Positions 35,879 to 46,800 of a DNA stretch of 64,000 nucleotides are shown here, in pieces (the first letter of the stretch is position 1; the number at the start of each line of letters is the position of its first letter). A program made the translations under genes and the position numbers. Below the pieces are notes generated by a model, which saw only the letters and a program-made list of their open reading frames with translations, ran no database searches and was not told the origin of the DNA. The stretch comes from Ilyomonas sp963847085 (GTDB taxonomy: Bacteria; Bacteroidota; Bacteroidia; Chitinophagales; Chitinophagaceae), in contig CAWJYO010000004.1 in assembly GCA_963847085.1 (NCBI GenBank), positions 1 to 64,000 on the forward strand, read 5' to 3'.

Positions 35879-38770
35879 ATGCGTAAACCATTCCTCATTT
35901 TACTGTTTTTGACTACCATCTTGTTTGGTTTTTCACAAGCAAAAACAAACATTTCTGCACGTGAACATTTGTTAATGGATTTTGACTGGCGCTTTGCATT
36001 CGGTCATCCTTGCGATGCTAAAAAAGATTTCAATACCGGAACCGGATATTTTTCTTACTTAGCCAAAGCCAGCTATGGCGATGGTGCAGCCGCCGAAAAT
36101 TTTGACGACAGAAGCTGGCGCAAAGTGAACCTGCCGCACGATTGGGCTGTTGAATTGCCTTTTAACAGCAAGGCAAGTACAAGCCATGGCTTTAAAACCA
36201 TTGGCAGAAACTTTCCTGAAACAAGCGTAGGCTGGTACAGAAAAACGTTTACTGTTCCGGCATCTGATATTGGCAGGCACATAACCATTGTGTTTGATGG
36301 TGTGTTTCGCAATTCGGAGGTATGGGTGAATGGCTTTTATCTTGGCAATCATGCCAGTGGTTATACCAGCTTTAATTACAACATCAGCGACTACCTGCAC
36401 TATGGTGGCGAAAACACTATTGCGGTTCGTGTAGATGCAACAATGGAAGAAGGCTGGTTTTACGAAGGCGCCGGAATTTACAGGCATGTGAGGCTTGATA
36501 AAACATCGCCGCTGCATGTAAAAAACAATGGAACATTTGTAACTACCCGCTTACATAATAATATAGCTGACGTAACGGTTGAAGCAACGCTTATTAATGA
36601 AGGAAAAACAAATAAAACGGTAACGGTAATTCAAACAATCGTAGATTCTTCCGGCAAAACAATTGGAACGGATAGCCTACAAAACCTGCTGTTGAATGTG
36701 TATGAAGAAAGGAAGGTAACCAACAATCTTCACATCCTCAATCCGCATCTATGGTCGGTTGATACACCTTATCTCCATCAGGTAATTACTACCGTTATTG
36801 AAAAAGGAAAATTGATTGATAACTATGTAACCACATTCGGAATCCGAACCATCCGGTTCGATGCCAAACAAGGTTTGTTTTTAAATGAAAAACATTTTGA
36901 AATTCATGGTACCGATAACCATCAGGATGCTGCCGGCGTTGGCGTTGCTGTACCGGATGCACTGATTGATTATCGCATCAAACGATTAAAAGAATTTGGC
37001 TGCAATGCTTACAGAAGTGCGCACCACCCGGCAACGCCCGAACTGCTTGATGCCTGCGACCGGCTGGGTATGCTGGTGATTGATGAGAACCGTTTGATGG
37101 GCATTACAGCCACACATTTTGACGAAGTAAAAAACATGATTGAACGCGACCGCAATCACCCCAGTGTAATAAGCTGGAGTATTGGCAATGAAGAATGGGG
37201 CATTGAAGGTAATGAGCTTGGTGCACGCATCGCATCAACTCTGCAGGCTTTTGTAAAATCAATTGATACTACACACGCCGTTACGGCAGCCATCAGCGGT
37301 GGCTGGCAAAAAGGTATTTCCAATGTGATTGATGTGATGGGCGTAAATTATGTCGGGCAGATTAATACTGATCAGCATCATGCAGAGTTCCCTAACCAGC
37401 CGATGTGGGGAACAGAAGAAGGTGCAACGCGTGCTACAAGAGGCATTTATTTTGATGATCCGCAAAAACATTACGAAGTCGCTTACGACCGCAAGCCGAG
37501 AGAAGATTTTTATAGTATTGAAGATGGCTGGAAATATTATGCACAACGACCTTACTTGGCCGGGATGTTTATCTGGACGGGCTTCGATCATCGCGGCGAG
37601 CCAACCCCTTTTGGCTTTCCTTCCATCGGTTCGGAAGTAGGCATGATGGACCAATGCGGCTTTTTTAAAGACGATGCATATTATTTAAAATCATGGTGGA
37701 CGAATGATACCATTTTGCACCTTCTTCCACACTGGAACTGGCAAGGCAAAGAAGGACAGGAAATGAATGTATGGGCATACAGCAATTGTAGTGAGGTGGA
37801 ATTGTTTTTAAATAAAAAAAATTTAGGAAAACAAACAGTGCCCATTAATGGTCATTTGGAGTGGAAAGTAAAATATGAACCCGGTGTGTTGAATGCCATT
37901 GGTTATAAGGGAGGGAAAAAAATAGCTGCGGATAAAGTGCAAACAACCGGCGAGCCTGTGGCGATACATCTTTCCGCCAATCAGAATATCCTCAAGGCAA
38001 ATAAAGAAGACATTGCAATAGTTACCGTAAGTGCAAATGATAAAAGCAATTGGCAAGTGCCAACCGCTGATAATAAAATCAATTTTACTGTGAATGGTCC
38101 CGCTAAAATCATTGGTGTTGGCAATGGAAACCCAGTTTCTCTTGAGCCGGATAAATTTATTGAAACGATACAAACGGCTGCAATAGAAAACCTGAAAGAA
38201 AAGATTGAGAGCAACTTCAATAATACCAATGAAGTTATGCCGGAATACAACGATGAAAATTGGAATAACGCTTTTACGGATGAGCGGACACAGGCGTTTG
38301 GCGCATCAGCCAACATAATTATTTACAGAGGCAATTTCTCATTGCCGCAATATAGCAACGATGCGCAAATTTCTTTCTTTTACAAACCCATTGGCAAAGT
38401 GCAATCCCTTTTTATCAATGGGAAAAAAATTGCTGACAGTGTAAAAGAAAACGGCTCGCGCACAGCCTTTGTTTTAGATAAATCTATACTGCATAGTGGC
38501 AAAAATTCTATTGTAATTGTGGCTACGCCTTTATTAAAACAACATACCTGGGACAACATCAATATGAATGCAGGTAATTTTCAAATTGTAACACCGCCAA
38601 CCGTTTGGAAACGTAAGTTATTTAATGGACTGGCGCAGGTAATCATACAATCAACCAATGAGCCGGGTGAGGTTATACTTACAGCAACAGCAGATGGACT
38701 ACAACAGCAGCAAATAAAAATAAAATCAGCGCCTGCTGAAGTCAGGGCATCTGTTTCGGGTAATGATTAA
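35879..38770 (+). CDS. GH2 glycosidase (beta-galactosidase-like), secreted
   Basis: 963 residues. Signal peptide MRKPFLILLFLTTILFGFSQA. The sugar-binding jelly-roll has VNLPHDWAVELPF and VGWYRKTFTVP; then an immunoglobulin-like domain and the TIM barrel with NAYRSAHHPATPELLDACD, acid/base Glu in SWSIGNEEWG and nucleophile Glu in MWGTEEGATRATRG. A C-terminal set of beta domains (DUF4982-like LLPHWNW, then a second jelly-roll from about 750) fits long Bacteroidota GH2 enzymes. The linkage is probably beta-galactoside or a relative. Intact, starting 150 bp after the GH39 pseudogene. Confidence 0.9.
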   Translation: MRKPFLILLFLTTILFGFSQAKTNISAREHLLMDFDWRFAFGHPCDAKKDFNTGTGYFSYLAKASYGDGAAAENFDDRSWRKVNLPHDWAVELPFNSKASTSHGFKTIGRNFPETSVGWYRKTFTVPASDIGRHITIVFDGVFRNSEVWVNGFYLGNHASGYTSFNYNISDYLHYGGENTIAVRVDATMEEGWFYEGAGIYRHVRLDKTSPLHVKNNGTFVTTRLHNNIADVTVEATLINEGKTNKTVTVIQTIVDSSGKTIGTDSLQNLLLNVYEERKVTNNLHILNPHLWSVDTPYLHQVITTVIEKGKLIDNYVTTFGIRTIRFDAKQGLFLNEKHFEIHGTDNHQDAAGVGVAVPDALIDYRIKRLKEFGCNAYRSAHHPATPELLDACDRLGMLVIDENRLMGITATHFDEVKNMIERDRNHPSVISWSIGNEEWGIEGNELGARIASTLQAFVKSIDTTHAVTAAISGGWQKGISNVIDVMGVNYVGQINTDQHHAEFPNQPMWGTEEGATRATRGIYFDDPQKHYEVAYDRKPREDFYSIEDGWKYYAQRPYLAGMFIWTGFDHRGEPTPFGFPSIGSEVGMMDQCGFFKDDAYYLKSWWTNDTILHLLPHWNWQGKEGQEMNVWAYSNCSEVELFLNKKNLGKQTVPINGHLEWKVKYEPGVLNAIGYKGGKKIAADKVQTTGEPVAIHLSANQNILKANKEDIAIVTVSANDKSNWQVPTADNKINFTVNGPAKIIGVGNGNPVSLEPDKFIETIQTAAIENLKEKIESNFNNTNEVMPEYNDENWNNAFTDERTQAFGASANIIIYRGNFSLPQYSNDAQISFFYKPIGKVQSLFINGKKIADSVKENGSRTAFVLDKSILHSGKNSIVIVATPLLKQHTWDNINMNAGNFQIVTPPTVWKRKLFNGLAQVIIQSTNEPGEVILTATADGLQQQQIKIKSAPAEVRASVSGND

Positions 38771-38798
38771 TAGGTTCAATTCGCGAATCATTTTTAAA

Positions 38799-39310
38799 AT
38801 GACAAAACAAAAGCCAATGTTGAAATCAATCAGACATTTTATAAATAAAAAAATAGTAACCATTGCTGTATTTCTTACAGCATTTACAAGTGCTTCACCC
38901 CTGCCCGCGACTATCTTTTTCAATGTAAAAGATTATGGGGCAAAAGCAAATGGTAAAACGATGGTACTGCAATCAACGCAACCATTGCTGATGCGGTTTC
39001 AAAAGGCGGCGGCAAAACGGGGCAGGAAGATACGCTGCCTGAAAAAATAAATCAATATCCCGAGCCGGGTATGTTTGGTGCGGCTCCGGTTTATGGATTA
39101 TGGGTTCGTCATGCAAAAAATATCAGTATCAGTGATGTTTCATTTCATTATATCAATGCTGAAAGCCGCGCTGCGCTTCGGTTTGAAGATGTGAAAGGTT
39201 TGTATTTGTTTCATGTAATTCCGCAAACAACAAGTGGCGTAAAGCCAATGGTTATGAAAGATGTTTCGGATGTTACCATCGTTCAAAGCCAGGCGTTGGA
39301 AGGAAAATAA
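38799..39310 (+). pseudogene. GH28 polygalacturonase remnant (internal deletion)
   Basis: The two ends of a GH28 gene with the middle gone. The start has a signal peptide (TIAVFLTAFTSASPLPA) and FNVKDYGAKANGKT. After a one-base shift it continues DGTAINATIADAVSKGGGKT, then jumps directly to QEDTLPEKINQYPEPGMFG and YGLWVRHAKNISISDVSFHY, which normally lie near the C terminus. About 300 residues including the catalytic Asp motifs are missing. It overlaps the GH2 stop slightly, so the GH39-GH2-GH28 set was probably one operon for pectic side chains. The IS982-type element begins about 60 bp downstream. Confidence 0.75.
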
Positions 39311-39371
39311 TCGTATCCTTAAGCATTTGTTTTTGCTCCTTTTTTCTTTATGCGGAATGCTCTTTTTAAAA

Positions 39372-40334
39372 TGGTGATGGCTGGAAAAATCAATATATAA
39401 TTCAAGTTTCCAGATAGTCAGAGAATGGATTTGAGTTGGTAAGCAAAGACAAAGAGGAAGACTTTGAGCAGGAAGCCTTTTGGAGTGACGGCATGAATGG
39501 AATGCGGCATCAGTTCAACGATTTCACTGATAGTCGTTTCCACCCGTTTACGCATGGCTGTTTTCAGGAACGCTATCCACGGCTCGTCCGGTCGTTTGCT
39601 GTTTGATTTACGGCTCACCATCAGTTCTATCCCTTCGGTTTCTTTATATAAATCTTCCAGTCCGTAATCTGTATAAGCGCTGTCAGCATACAAACGGCTC
39701 GTGGCAGGCAAATCAAAACTCATCCTGGAAAGGGCATGAACATCATGTTCTGAACCCGGCACAAAACAAAGCTCTACCGGAATACCTTCCTTTGTTGTTA
39801 TCAACTGCACTTTGATGCCATAGAAATACTCTTTCTTGCTGGCATTGTATCCTCTGAACTCTTCTGCTGCCCCAAACAGCTTACTGCGCCTGATACGAAT
39901 GTTATGACACACCTTCAGCGGAAATGAATCAATGATATATTCCATCTCCCGGCAGATGTATTTGAACAGCCTGCCCATTTCCTCAAATAACCAGCTTACA
40001 AGCGGCTGCACCTGATGCAGGCGCTTGGTAAAGCCGCTTTTCCCAATCATACATGGCATCATATTATGAGTACGCATATAATTGGCAGCACTGCTTTGAT
40101 TGCCCTTGAAGTAAAGGGTGGATATAAGAGCCGTGGTGATGATTTCACTGTCATTCACTTTTCTCCCTCCTTCTTCGTAGTGCCCGATACCTTTTAAAAT
40201 ATCATCGATCAAACAGTAGATTCCGATAACTTTGTCCTGAAGCATTTGAGTAGTCGTTTTTGTTTTTTGCAACTCAAAAATACTTTCTCTCAAATGCTTC
40301 CCTTTTTCTTATAGCTCACACCCCCCATCACCAT
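39372..40334 (-). mobile_element. IS982-family-like insertion sequence with putative ends
   Basis: About 963 bp, the usual IS982 size, carrying one transposase. Putative terminal inverted repeats: ATGGTGATGG at 39372-39381 and its exact complement at 40325-40334; the match fades after 10 bp, so the ends are tentative. No convincing target-site duplication was seen. The right end would lie inside the last codons of the TMEM175-type gene, which would explain that gene's odd C terminus. Confidence 0.6.
39418..40293 (-). CDS. IS982-family transposase
   Basis: 291 residues, full family length. N-terminal part VIGIYCLIDDILKGIGHYEEGGRKVNDSEIITTALI; the DDE catalytic core has Asp in YIIDSFPLKVCHNIR, Asp in RLYADSAYTDYGLEDL, and the Glu of RKRVETTISEIVELMP. 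Intact, so the element may still be active. An alternative start is the ATG at 40245. Confidence 0.9.
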   Translation of the reverse strand: MRESIFELQKTKTTTQMLQDKVIGIYCLIDDILKGIGHYEEGGRKVNDSEIITTALISTLYFKGNQSSAANYMRTHNMMPCMIGKSGFTKRLHQVQPLVSWLFEEMGRLFKYICREMEYIIDSFPLKVCHNIRIRRSKLFGAAEEFRGYNASKKEYFYGIKVQLITTKEGIPVELCFVPGSEHDVHALSRMSFDLPATSRLYADSAYTDYGLEDLYKETEGIELMVSRKSNSKRPDEPWIAFLKTAMRKRVETTISEIVELMPHSIHAVTPKGFLLKVFLFVFAYQLKSIL

Positions 40335-40956
40335 AACAGGAAACTTGCGTTATATAAATAAATCTTCCCACTACCTGTAAAAACAAAATATGGGTAAAAC
40401 AAAACAAAGCGCCTAAAAAGAAAATGAAGGATGTTGTTAGCCCGCGGGATAATACATAATGGCGAACATTTTTATCTTCCAAACCAACAGACAACTTCTT
40501 TTTGGGATTGCTTACATGGAGTTGTATAAAAAACAAAACCAAACCAATGCAACCTACATTCATCCAGTAAAACACAAACGATTCGCTTATATAACCATAC
40601 TCCGAAGTAAGTGCGGTGGTAAACGGAAGCAAAGCAACAAAAAACAAAACCAGCAGGTTGAGCCATATAATAGCACCATCGAAATTAGTAACATAACCAA
40701 ACACACGATGATGAATGGTCCAGTAAAAACCGATAATAAAAAAGCTAAAAATAAAGCCAAGAATGTTAGGTACTATTTGGAGAAGAGATTCATTCAGCTT
40801 TTCAACACTAATAAGATTCTTCCAATTAGAGGCAGGAATTTTTATTTCAAGCACCAGCAGTGTAATGGCAATCGCAAACACAGCATCGCTGAACAAAATT
40901 AACCGCTCTAACTGAAACTGTTTCCGGTTTTCAAAAATGTCTTCCTGTTGCTGCAT
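40309..40956 (-). CDS. TMEM175/DUF1211-family potassium channel-like protein
   Basis: 215 residues, six membrane spans. The family signature is in the first helix: RLILFSDAVFAIAITLLVLEIKIP (FSDxxxAIxxT), and the second half repeats helices without it. Bacterial members form K+-selective channels. The last residues (CYGDGGCEL) are unlike the family and fall inside the putative IS end, so the natural C terminus was probably cut or replaced by the insertion with little loss of the last helix. Confidence 0.8.
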   Translation of the reverse strand: MQQQEDIFENRKQFQLERLILFSDAVFAIAITLLVLEIKIPASNWKNLISVEKLNESLLQIVPNILGFIFSFFIIGFYWTIHHRVFGYVTNFDGAIIWLNLLVLFFVALLPFTTALTSEYGYISESFVFYWMNVGCIGLVLFFIQLHVSNPKKKLSVGLEDKNVRHYVLSRGLTTSFIFFLGALFCFTHILFLQVVGRFIYITQVSCYGDGGCEL

Positions 40957-40995
40957 GTGCTTGAATAAACGCTATGAAAAATAAAAAGTGCACCA

Positions 40996-41379
40996 CTAAA
41001 AAGAAGTGTGCGATGGTTTGTAACCGTCGGCAGAAAAGGCATTGCTTCTATCCATGCAGTCGTCTTTTTGGGATGTTATGGTTAGCAGACTGTCTTGTAT
41101 GCTGTATTTATAATAGCCGGTATCGCTACCGCAACTACTCATTCCACTTACTTTAACCATCTTCAGCGTATCGCCATTCACTTTGTAAAGCGAAGTTTCT
41201 ATCAGGTTTCCACCAACGTAAAGGAGGGAAGTATCTGCCTTAAAAACAAAGATGCCGGCGGATGGGTCGGGGATATTTACGATTCCCGTCCATTGCGTAT
41301 TTTGTAAAGGATTGTTTGCCGGAACATGCCAGGAAATAAAAAAGAGTACGGTTAAAACGGTGAAGAGTAGCTGTCGCAT
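40996..41379 (-). CDS. Small exported protein, lipocalin-like
   Basis: 127 residues. N-terminal signal MRQLLFTVLTVLFFISWHVPA. The rest reads as a short beta-barrel of META/lipocalin-like character: NTQWTGIVNIPDPSAGIFVFKADTSLLYV, TSLYKVNGDTLKMV, YYKYSIQDSLLTITSQKDDC. Unknown function. Confidence 0.6.
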   Translation of the reverse strand: MRQLLFTVLTVLFFISWHVPANNPLQNTQWTGIVNIPDPSAGIFVFKADTSLLYVGGNLIETSLYKVNGDTLKMVKVSGMSSCGSDTGYYKYSIQDSLLTITSQKDDCMDRSNAFSADGYKPSHTSF

Positions 41380-41620
41380 AATGTTTGTTTTTGTTGATTT
41401 TTTGTAATGACGATGAATTGGTGAAAGAGTTATCTTTTGTTTTCAAATATAAGGGTTTGGCTAACGCAAATAAAACAGAAAGGATGCGATGGCAAGGTGT
41501 CAGGCACTTCCAAAGTATCACACAACTTAAGTACCTGCTATCATCGCACAAGTGCTTCATAATAATTTTCAACCACTTTTGTTTTCGTTGCATTAATTTG
41601 CTATCTGGTTTATCAACCAA

Positions 41621-42223
41621 ATGCTTGCCGTGAACAACCAGGAACTTCATATTGAACGTTTGCTTTTACAACAAATAGCCTCCGGAAACGAGAAGGCTTT
41701 TCAAACTCTTTTCAACAGCTACAATACCAGGCTTCATCATTATATTTCCGGATTTGTAAAATCGTCGCAAATTGCCGAAGAGCTTGTAATGGATGTATTT
41801 TTAAAATTGTGGCTGGGTAGAGATTTGCTCATTCAAATCAAGAATTTTGATGGCTTTTTATTTCGCGTAGCGCATAATAAAATCATTGATTTTTTGCGGT
41901 TCTCAGCCAAAGATCAAAAGCTGAAAAACCTTTTATGGAATGAAATACAAATGGCTTCTTCTTTTCTTGCCGATCATTCGCTCATTCACCATGAGTATGA
42001 AGAAAAATTAAGAGAAGCGATTGATTTATTGTCTCCGCAACGAAAAAAAGTTTACCGGCTTGCTCATGAAGAAGACTTAACGCACGACCAGATTGCTGTG
42101 CAACTTCAGATTGCAAAATCAACCGTAAACAATCACATTGTAGAAGCCAAACGTTTTATCCGCGATTATCTTTCTACTAACCTTGATATTGCAATGCTGC
42201 TTGTGATTATGACAAGGATTTAA
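41621..42223 (+). CDS. ECF sigma factor (FecI/SusD-locus type)
   Basis: 200 residues. Region 2: EKAFQTLFNSYNTRLHHYISGFVKSSQIAEELVMDVFLKLW, with NFDGFLFRVAHNKIIDFLR. Region 4: LSPQRKKVYRLAHEEDLTHDQIAVQLQIAKSTVNNHIVEAKRFIRDYL. This is the sigma-70 family ECF type that controls SusC/SusD loci in Bacteroidota, together with the FecR protein encoded downstream. It would be released when ligand binds the STN-type SusC. Confidence 0.9.
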   Translation: MLAVNNQELHIERLLLQQIASGNEKAFQTLFNSYNTRLHHYISGFVKSSQIAEELVMDVFLKLWLGRDLLIQIKNFDGFLFRVAHNKIIDFLRFSAKDQKLKNLLWNEIQMASSFLADHSLIHHEYEEKLREAIDLLSPQRKKVYRLAHEEDLTHDQIAVQLQIAKSTVNNHIVEAKRFIRDYLSTNLDIAMLLVIMTRI

Positions 42224-42269
42224 AAGAATATGACTATCCGTATCTGTAAATCATAGAGAGAAATGTAAT

Positions 42270-42386
42270 CGTCACTGCAAGGCACGAAGCAGTCTGTGCT
42301 TTGCTAAATGTTTATTGCTAAAATAATTACTGTTTACAAACATAATTTATTTGATAACACAGACTGCTTCGTGCCTCGCAGTGACG
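42270..42386. repeat. Large hairpin, palindromic repeat family A (copy 2)
   Basis: Arms 42270-42298 and 42358-42386 match at 28 of 29 inverted positions; the core is GGCACGAAGCAGTCTGTG. The 59-bp loop is AT-rich. It lies between the sigma and anti-sigma genes, where it could affect their relative expression. It looks like a REP/MITE-type unit; similar GCGAGGAACGAAGCAATC strings are widespread in bacteria. Confidence 0.85.
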
Positions 42387-42495
42387 ACGATAAAATTCAT
42401 GTAAAAGCAAACAGGTTGCTGTAAACGAATAGTCAATTAGAATTATTTTTCAGTTCGAATAGTTATCTTCTTTCTTTTTTTCGTCTTTAGGGTAG

Positions 42496-43692
42496 ATGAA
42501 CCTCCAAAGCTGGCAGTATCTGATTAAAAACTATCTCAATAATTCCATTACAAAAGAGGAATTGAATTCTTTTTTGGAGATGATTGAGGAGGAAAAAGAT
42601 TCGGCTCAGTTGAAGGCCATTTTGCAGAATCATTGGAATGAGGCAAAAGAAAACATGCCTTCCACTAAAATTGACTGGAATAAAAAATTGGAGCATTTAT
42701 TTATCGAAGCAAAGGAAAGCGAACCATACAACCTGCGCACTAAAAAAAGTGGCAAAAACAAACATTGGCGCTGGCTGGCCGCCGCATCGGTAGTCGCCAT
42801 TTTGGTTTTGTCGAAATACATTTTTTTTAGTGCAAAACCAAACCTTGCTGTTGCCAAAACTACAACCGCGCCGGTTAAAAAAGATGTTGCACCGCCAGCC
42901 AGTACCAATGCTATTCTTACTCTTGCAAATGGTAAAACCATTGCATTAGACAGTATTGCCAATGGTGCAATTGCCAATGAAGGTGCCATGCGCGTTGAAA
43001 AACTATCCAATGGTGAAATTGTTTATAAAGGCAAAGCAAACGGTGAGTTGGAATACAACCTGTTAACGGTGCCAAGAGGCAGTAAAATTGCCACTATTAC
43101 ATTATCTGATAGTACCAAAGTATGGCTCAATTCATCTTCTTCTTTACGCTATCCGGTTGCGTTTAATGGCAACGAACGTGATGTGGAAATTGAGGGAGAA
43201 GCGTATTTCGAAGTGTCTCACAATGCGGCAATGCCGTTTCATGTAAAGAGGGGTGAAACATCAGTAACTGTTTTGGGAACACACTTTAATGTGAATGCTT
43301 ACGATGATGAAACCTCAATAAAAGTAACCTTGCTTCAGGGTGTAGTGAAAGTAGAAAAAGGAAGTTTGTCAGGTTTGTTGAAGCCAGGTCAGCAGGCGCA
43401 GATTGAAGGTAAAATAAAAATCAACAACGAAGTAGATGTTGATGAAGTAATGGCATGGAAGAATGGTGAATTTCAATTTGGCGAAGCTGAAGACATACAT
43501 GCTGTGATGAGACAAATAGCACGATGGTATGATGTAAATATTGAGTACAAAGAAGATGTTGCGGGGCATATTGGGGGAACCATATCACGCAACGAAAATG
43601 TTTCGCAGGTGCTTTCGATGTTGCAGATGACCGGCGCGGTAAAGTTTGTAATTGAGGATAATAAAATTGTTGTTACGTCAAATCATTTGTAA
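42496..43692 (+). CDS. FecR-family anti-sigma factor
   Basis: 398 residues. A cytoplasmic N-terminal sigma-binding part (about 1-85), one membrane span (LAAASVVAILVLSKYIFF), then a periplasmic FecR domain: LLTVPRGSKIATITLSDSTKVWLNSSSSLRYPVAF, VEGEAYFEVSHN, VLGTHFNVNAYDDE and VKVEKG. The C-terminal STN-interacting region is WKNGEFQFGEAEDIHAVMRQIARWYDVNIEY. Pairs with the sigma factor and the STN-containing SusC downstream. Confidence 0.92.
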   Translation: MNLQSWQYLIKNYLNNSITKEELNSFLEMIEEEKDSAQLKAILQNHWNEAKENMPSTKIDWNKKLEHLFIEAKESEPYNLRTKKSGKNKHWRWLAAASVVAILVLSKYIFFSAKPNLAVAKTTTAPVKKDVAPPASTNAILTLANGKTIALDSIANGAIANEGAMRVEKLSNGEIVYKGKANGELEYNLLTVPRGSKIATITLSDSTKVWLNSSSSLRYPVAFNGNERDVEIEGEAYFEVSHNAAMPFHVKRGETSVTVLGTHFNVNAYDDETSIKVTLLQGVVKVEKGSLSGLLKPGQQAQIEGKIKINNEVDVDEVMAWKNGEFQFGEAEDIHAVMRQIARWYDVNIEYKEDVAGHIGGTISRNENVSQVLSMLQMTGAVKFVIEDNKIVVTSNHL

Positions 43693-43821
43693 GGTTGTAA
43701 CGGATTGCTTGTTCTGAATGATTGCTAACAATGAGATGGATTGGTTTCTTAAAATATAAGTTTAAAGTGTTCTTGGTTTTGCCATAAAAACAAACATTGT
43801 TTCACTCAACATAACCATTTT

Positions 43822-46800
43822 ATGTATCTAACGATTTGCGCCGTCCGCAAACAGCGGATGGCATTCAAAACGCTGCTTGTTATGAAATTTACGGTTTTCC
43901 TTTGTTTGCTTGCCAGTATAACAGCAAGCGCTAAAGCTTACTCGCAAATAACATTGAACGAAAAAGATGTTCCGCTGCAAAAAGTATTTAAGCAAATACA
44001 AAAGCAAAACGGCTACGACTTTTTATACAGCTATGAACTGTTGCAAAAAGCTGGTAACGTAAGCGTTTCAGTGCACAATGTTTCGCTCGAAAAAGCACTG
44101 GAAGAATGCCTGAAAAACAAACCACTTTCTTACAGCATTGTTGGTAAAACGGTTGTTGTTAAACCTAAGCCATTCAACAACGATTCAACCAACCATAACA
44201 TGCAGTCTTCGCCACCGCCCGTTCTTATCAAAGGCAGTGTTACCGACGAAACCAAAAAGCCGCTGCAAGGTGTTTCAGTAATGATAAAAGGAACTTCCAG
44301 AGGAACCGTTACGAATGAAAATGGCGAGTTTCAGATAGAAGTTCCCGACAACGGAAATAAGGTGTTGGTGTTTTCTTATGTAGGCATGGAATCGCAGGAA
44401 GTGAATGTAAGTGATAAAACAAATCTCGCTGTTTTACTGAAAGCTGCTGCCGGGCAACAGCAGGAAGTGGTAGTCGTGGGTTATCAAAGCCAGCGGCGTA
44501 CAGCGATTGCGGGAGCCGTTACTACTGTTGATGTTGAAAATGTTTCAAAAGTGCCTGTTGGTTTTGCCGATCAGGCATTGCAGGGGCAAGCTTCGGGCGT
44601 TCGCATTACACAATCAACAGGTCAGCCCGGCGATGGTATTGCCATGCGCATAAGAGGTGTGGGTTCAATCAATAACAACGACCCGCTGTACATCATTGAT
44701 GGCGTGCCAACAGAAGATGGAATCAACTTCTTGGCTGCCGATGACATTGCGAGCATCACCGTTTTGAAAGACGCAGCTTCGGCAGCTATTTACGGTGCCC
44801 GTTCATCCAATGGCGTTGTTATCATCACAACAAAAAATGGCAAGTCGGGAAAAGCTTCTATCAACTATTCAGTTTATGCCGGTGTTCAAAAGCATGGATA
44901 CCTTACTCCCATGGCGAATGCTTCTGAGTACAAAACCATCTATAACGAAATGGTGGCTAATGATAATGAGGGTTTGGCCGCCAACAATCCACTAATCAAG
45001 AAGCCAATACCCGATTCGGTTCAAATGGCAAATACGGCCTGGCTGGCTTCCATTTTTCGCACTGCGCCGCAGCAGGACCATGAAATTTCGGTAAGCGGAG
45101 GAAATGAAAAAACACAATATTCTGTTTCGGGCAATTTTTTTGACCAGGATGGTATCATACTTAATTCATGGTACAAACGCTACACGTTACGAACCAAACT
45201 CAATACGGAAGTAACCAGCCGGTTAAAAATTGGAACCAACCTTAATTTTTCTTATTACGATAAAAGTGCAGTCGGCAGTTCCGGCGATGGCTTAGGCGGT
45301 AACGGCGGTAGTGTAATCCGCTATGCTTTTTTCAGAGATCCTGCCATCCCTGTTTATTCGTCGCCAGGTGTGTACAGCGATTTGCCGCACTACCCCGGTT
45401 TTTTTGGCGATGGATACAATCCGGTTGGGCTTGCCAATAATACTGACAATAAGGAAAAACAATACAGAGGTTTTGGTGATGTTTATGCCGAATATAAAAT
45501 TTTACCCAACCTGTTTTTTAGATCAGATTTTGGCGGAGACATATTTGTAACGCTGGATAAAATTTTTTATGTGAATTGGGGAACTGCCGGTAGAATCAAC
45601 AATCCAAGCTCTTTGGTTGAGCGCCAAATTACCAGCGAAAACATGGTTTGGAATAATACATTTCGTTACAACAAACGATTTAACGAAAAGCATAGCATCA
45701 ATGTATTGCTGGGCACTGAAGCCGTTTCCAACTCAACTACTGCATTGTTGGAAAACGACCAAAACTTTCCCAACCAGGATCCTTCTCTTCGTTTTCTCGG
45801 TAATGGTTTAAATATACAACAGGTCATTGCTAACGAGAACAGGGGAGAGTGGTCGTTGCTTTCTTTTTTTGGACAAATCGGTTATACCTATAAAGATGAA
45901 TTTGTAATCAATGCAACGGCGCGACGGGATGGTTCTTCGCGTTTTGGTCCGGCTAACCGCTGGGGCAATTTCTATTCCGGTGCGGTTGCCTGGAATATAA
46001 TGAACGAAAAATGGTTTACCAACCTGTTGCCGGTGGTTTCTAAAATGAAACTAAGAGCCAGCTACGGACAGTTGGGAAATCAAAACATTGGCGATTATCC
46101 CTGGGCTTCTATCGTAAGCAACACCGGCAATTATGTGTTGGGTTCGTCTCCGGCACCGGTGCAGGGATATAGCGTTTCTTCATTAGGAAATCCCGACGTA
46201 AAGTGGGAAACTTCTACACAGGCAGATGCAGGTCTGGACATTGGAATCTGGAAAGACAGGCTTTCTTTATCGGTTGATTATTTTAACAAAATCAACAGCA
46301 ATATGCTCGTTGCCGTGCCGTTACCAATGATTGGCGGCTCTGCCAATGCGCCTTTCATTAACGACGGCAGCGTGCAAAATCAAGGGCTTTGAATTTGATT
46401 TACATTATAGCAACAATGCCCGCAAATTAAAATACGAATTGAGTGCTAACCTTGCTACCATTCAAAATAAAGTGATCTCTATTCCCGTTCCCATACAGGG
46501 TGGAAGAATTGACGATGGCGTTTATGCCACTTTAACTACCACAGGCCATCCTATTGGTTCTTTTTATGGTTATCAAATGATAGGCATTTTTCAAAGCAAT
46601 GATGACATTTTTAAATCGGCTTACCAAGGACCCGGCATACGCCCCGGTGATGTAAAATACAAAGACCTGAACGGTGATGGCAAGATAGATGCTAACGATA
46701 GAACCTTTTTAGGAAGCGCCATTCCAAAATTTACTTATGGCGCTTCGGTTTCGCTTTCTTACGCCAACTTCGATTTGTTCGTGCTGGCGCAAGGCAGCTA

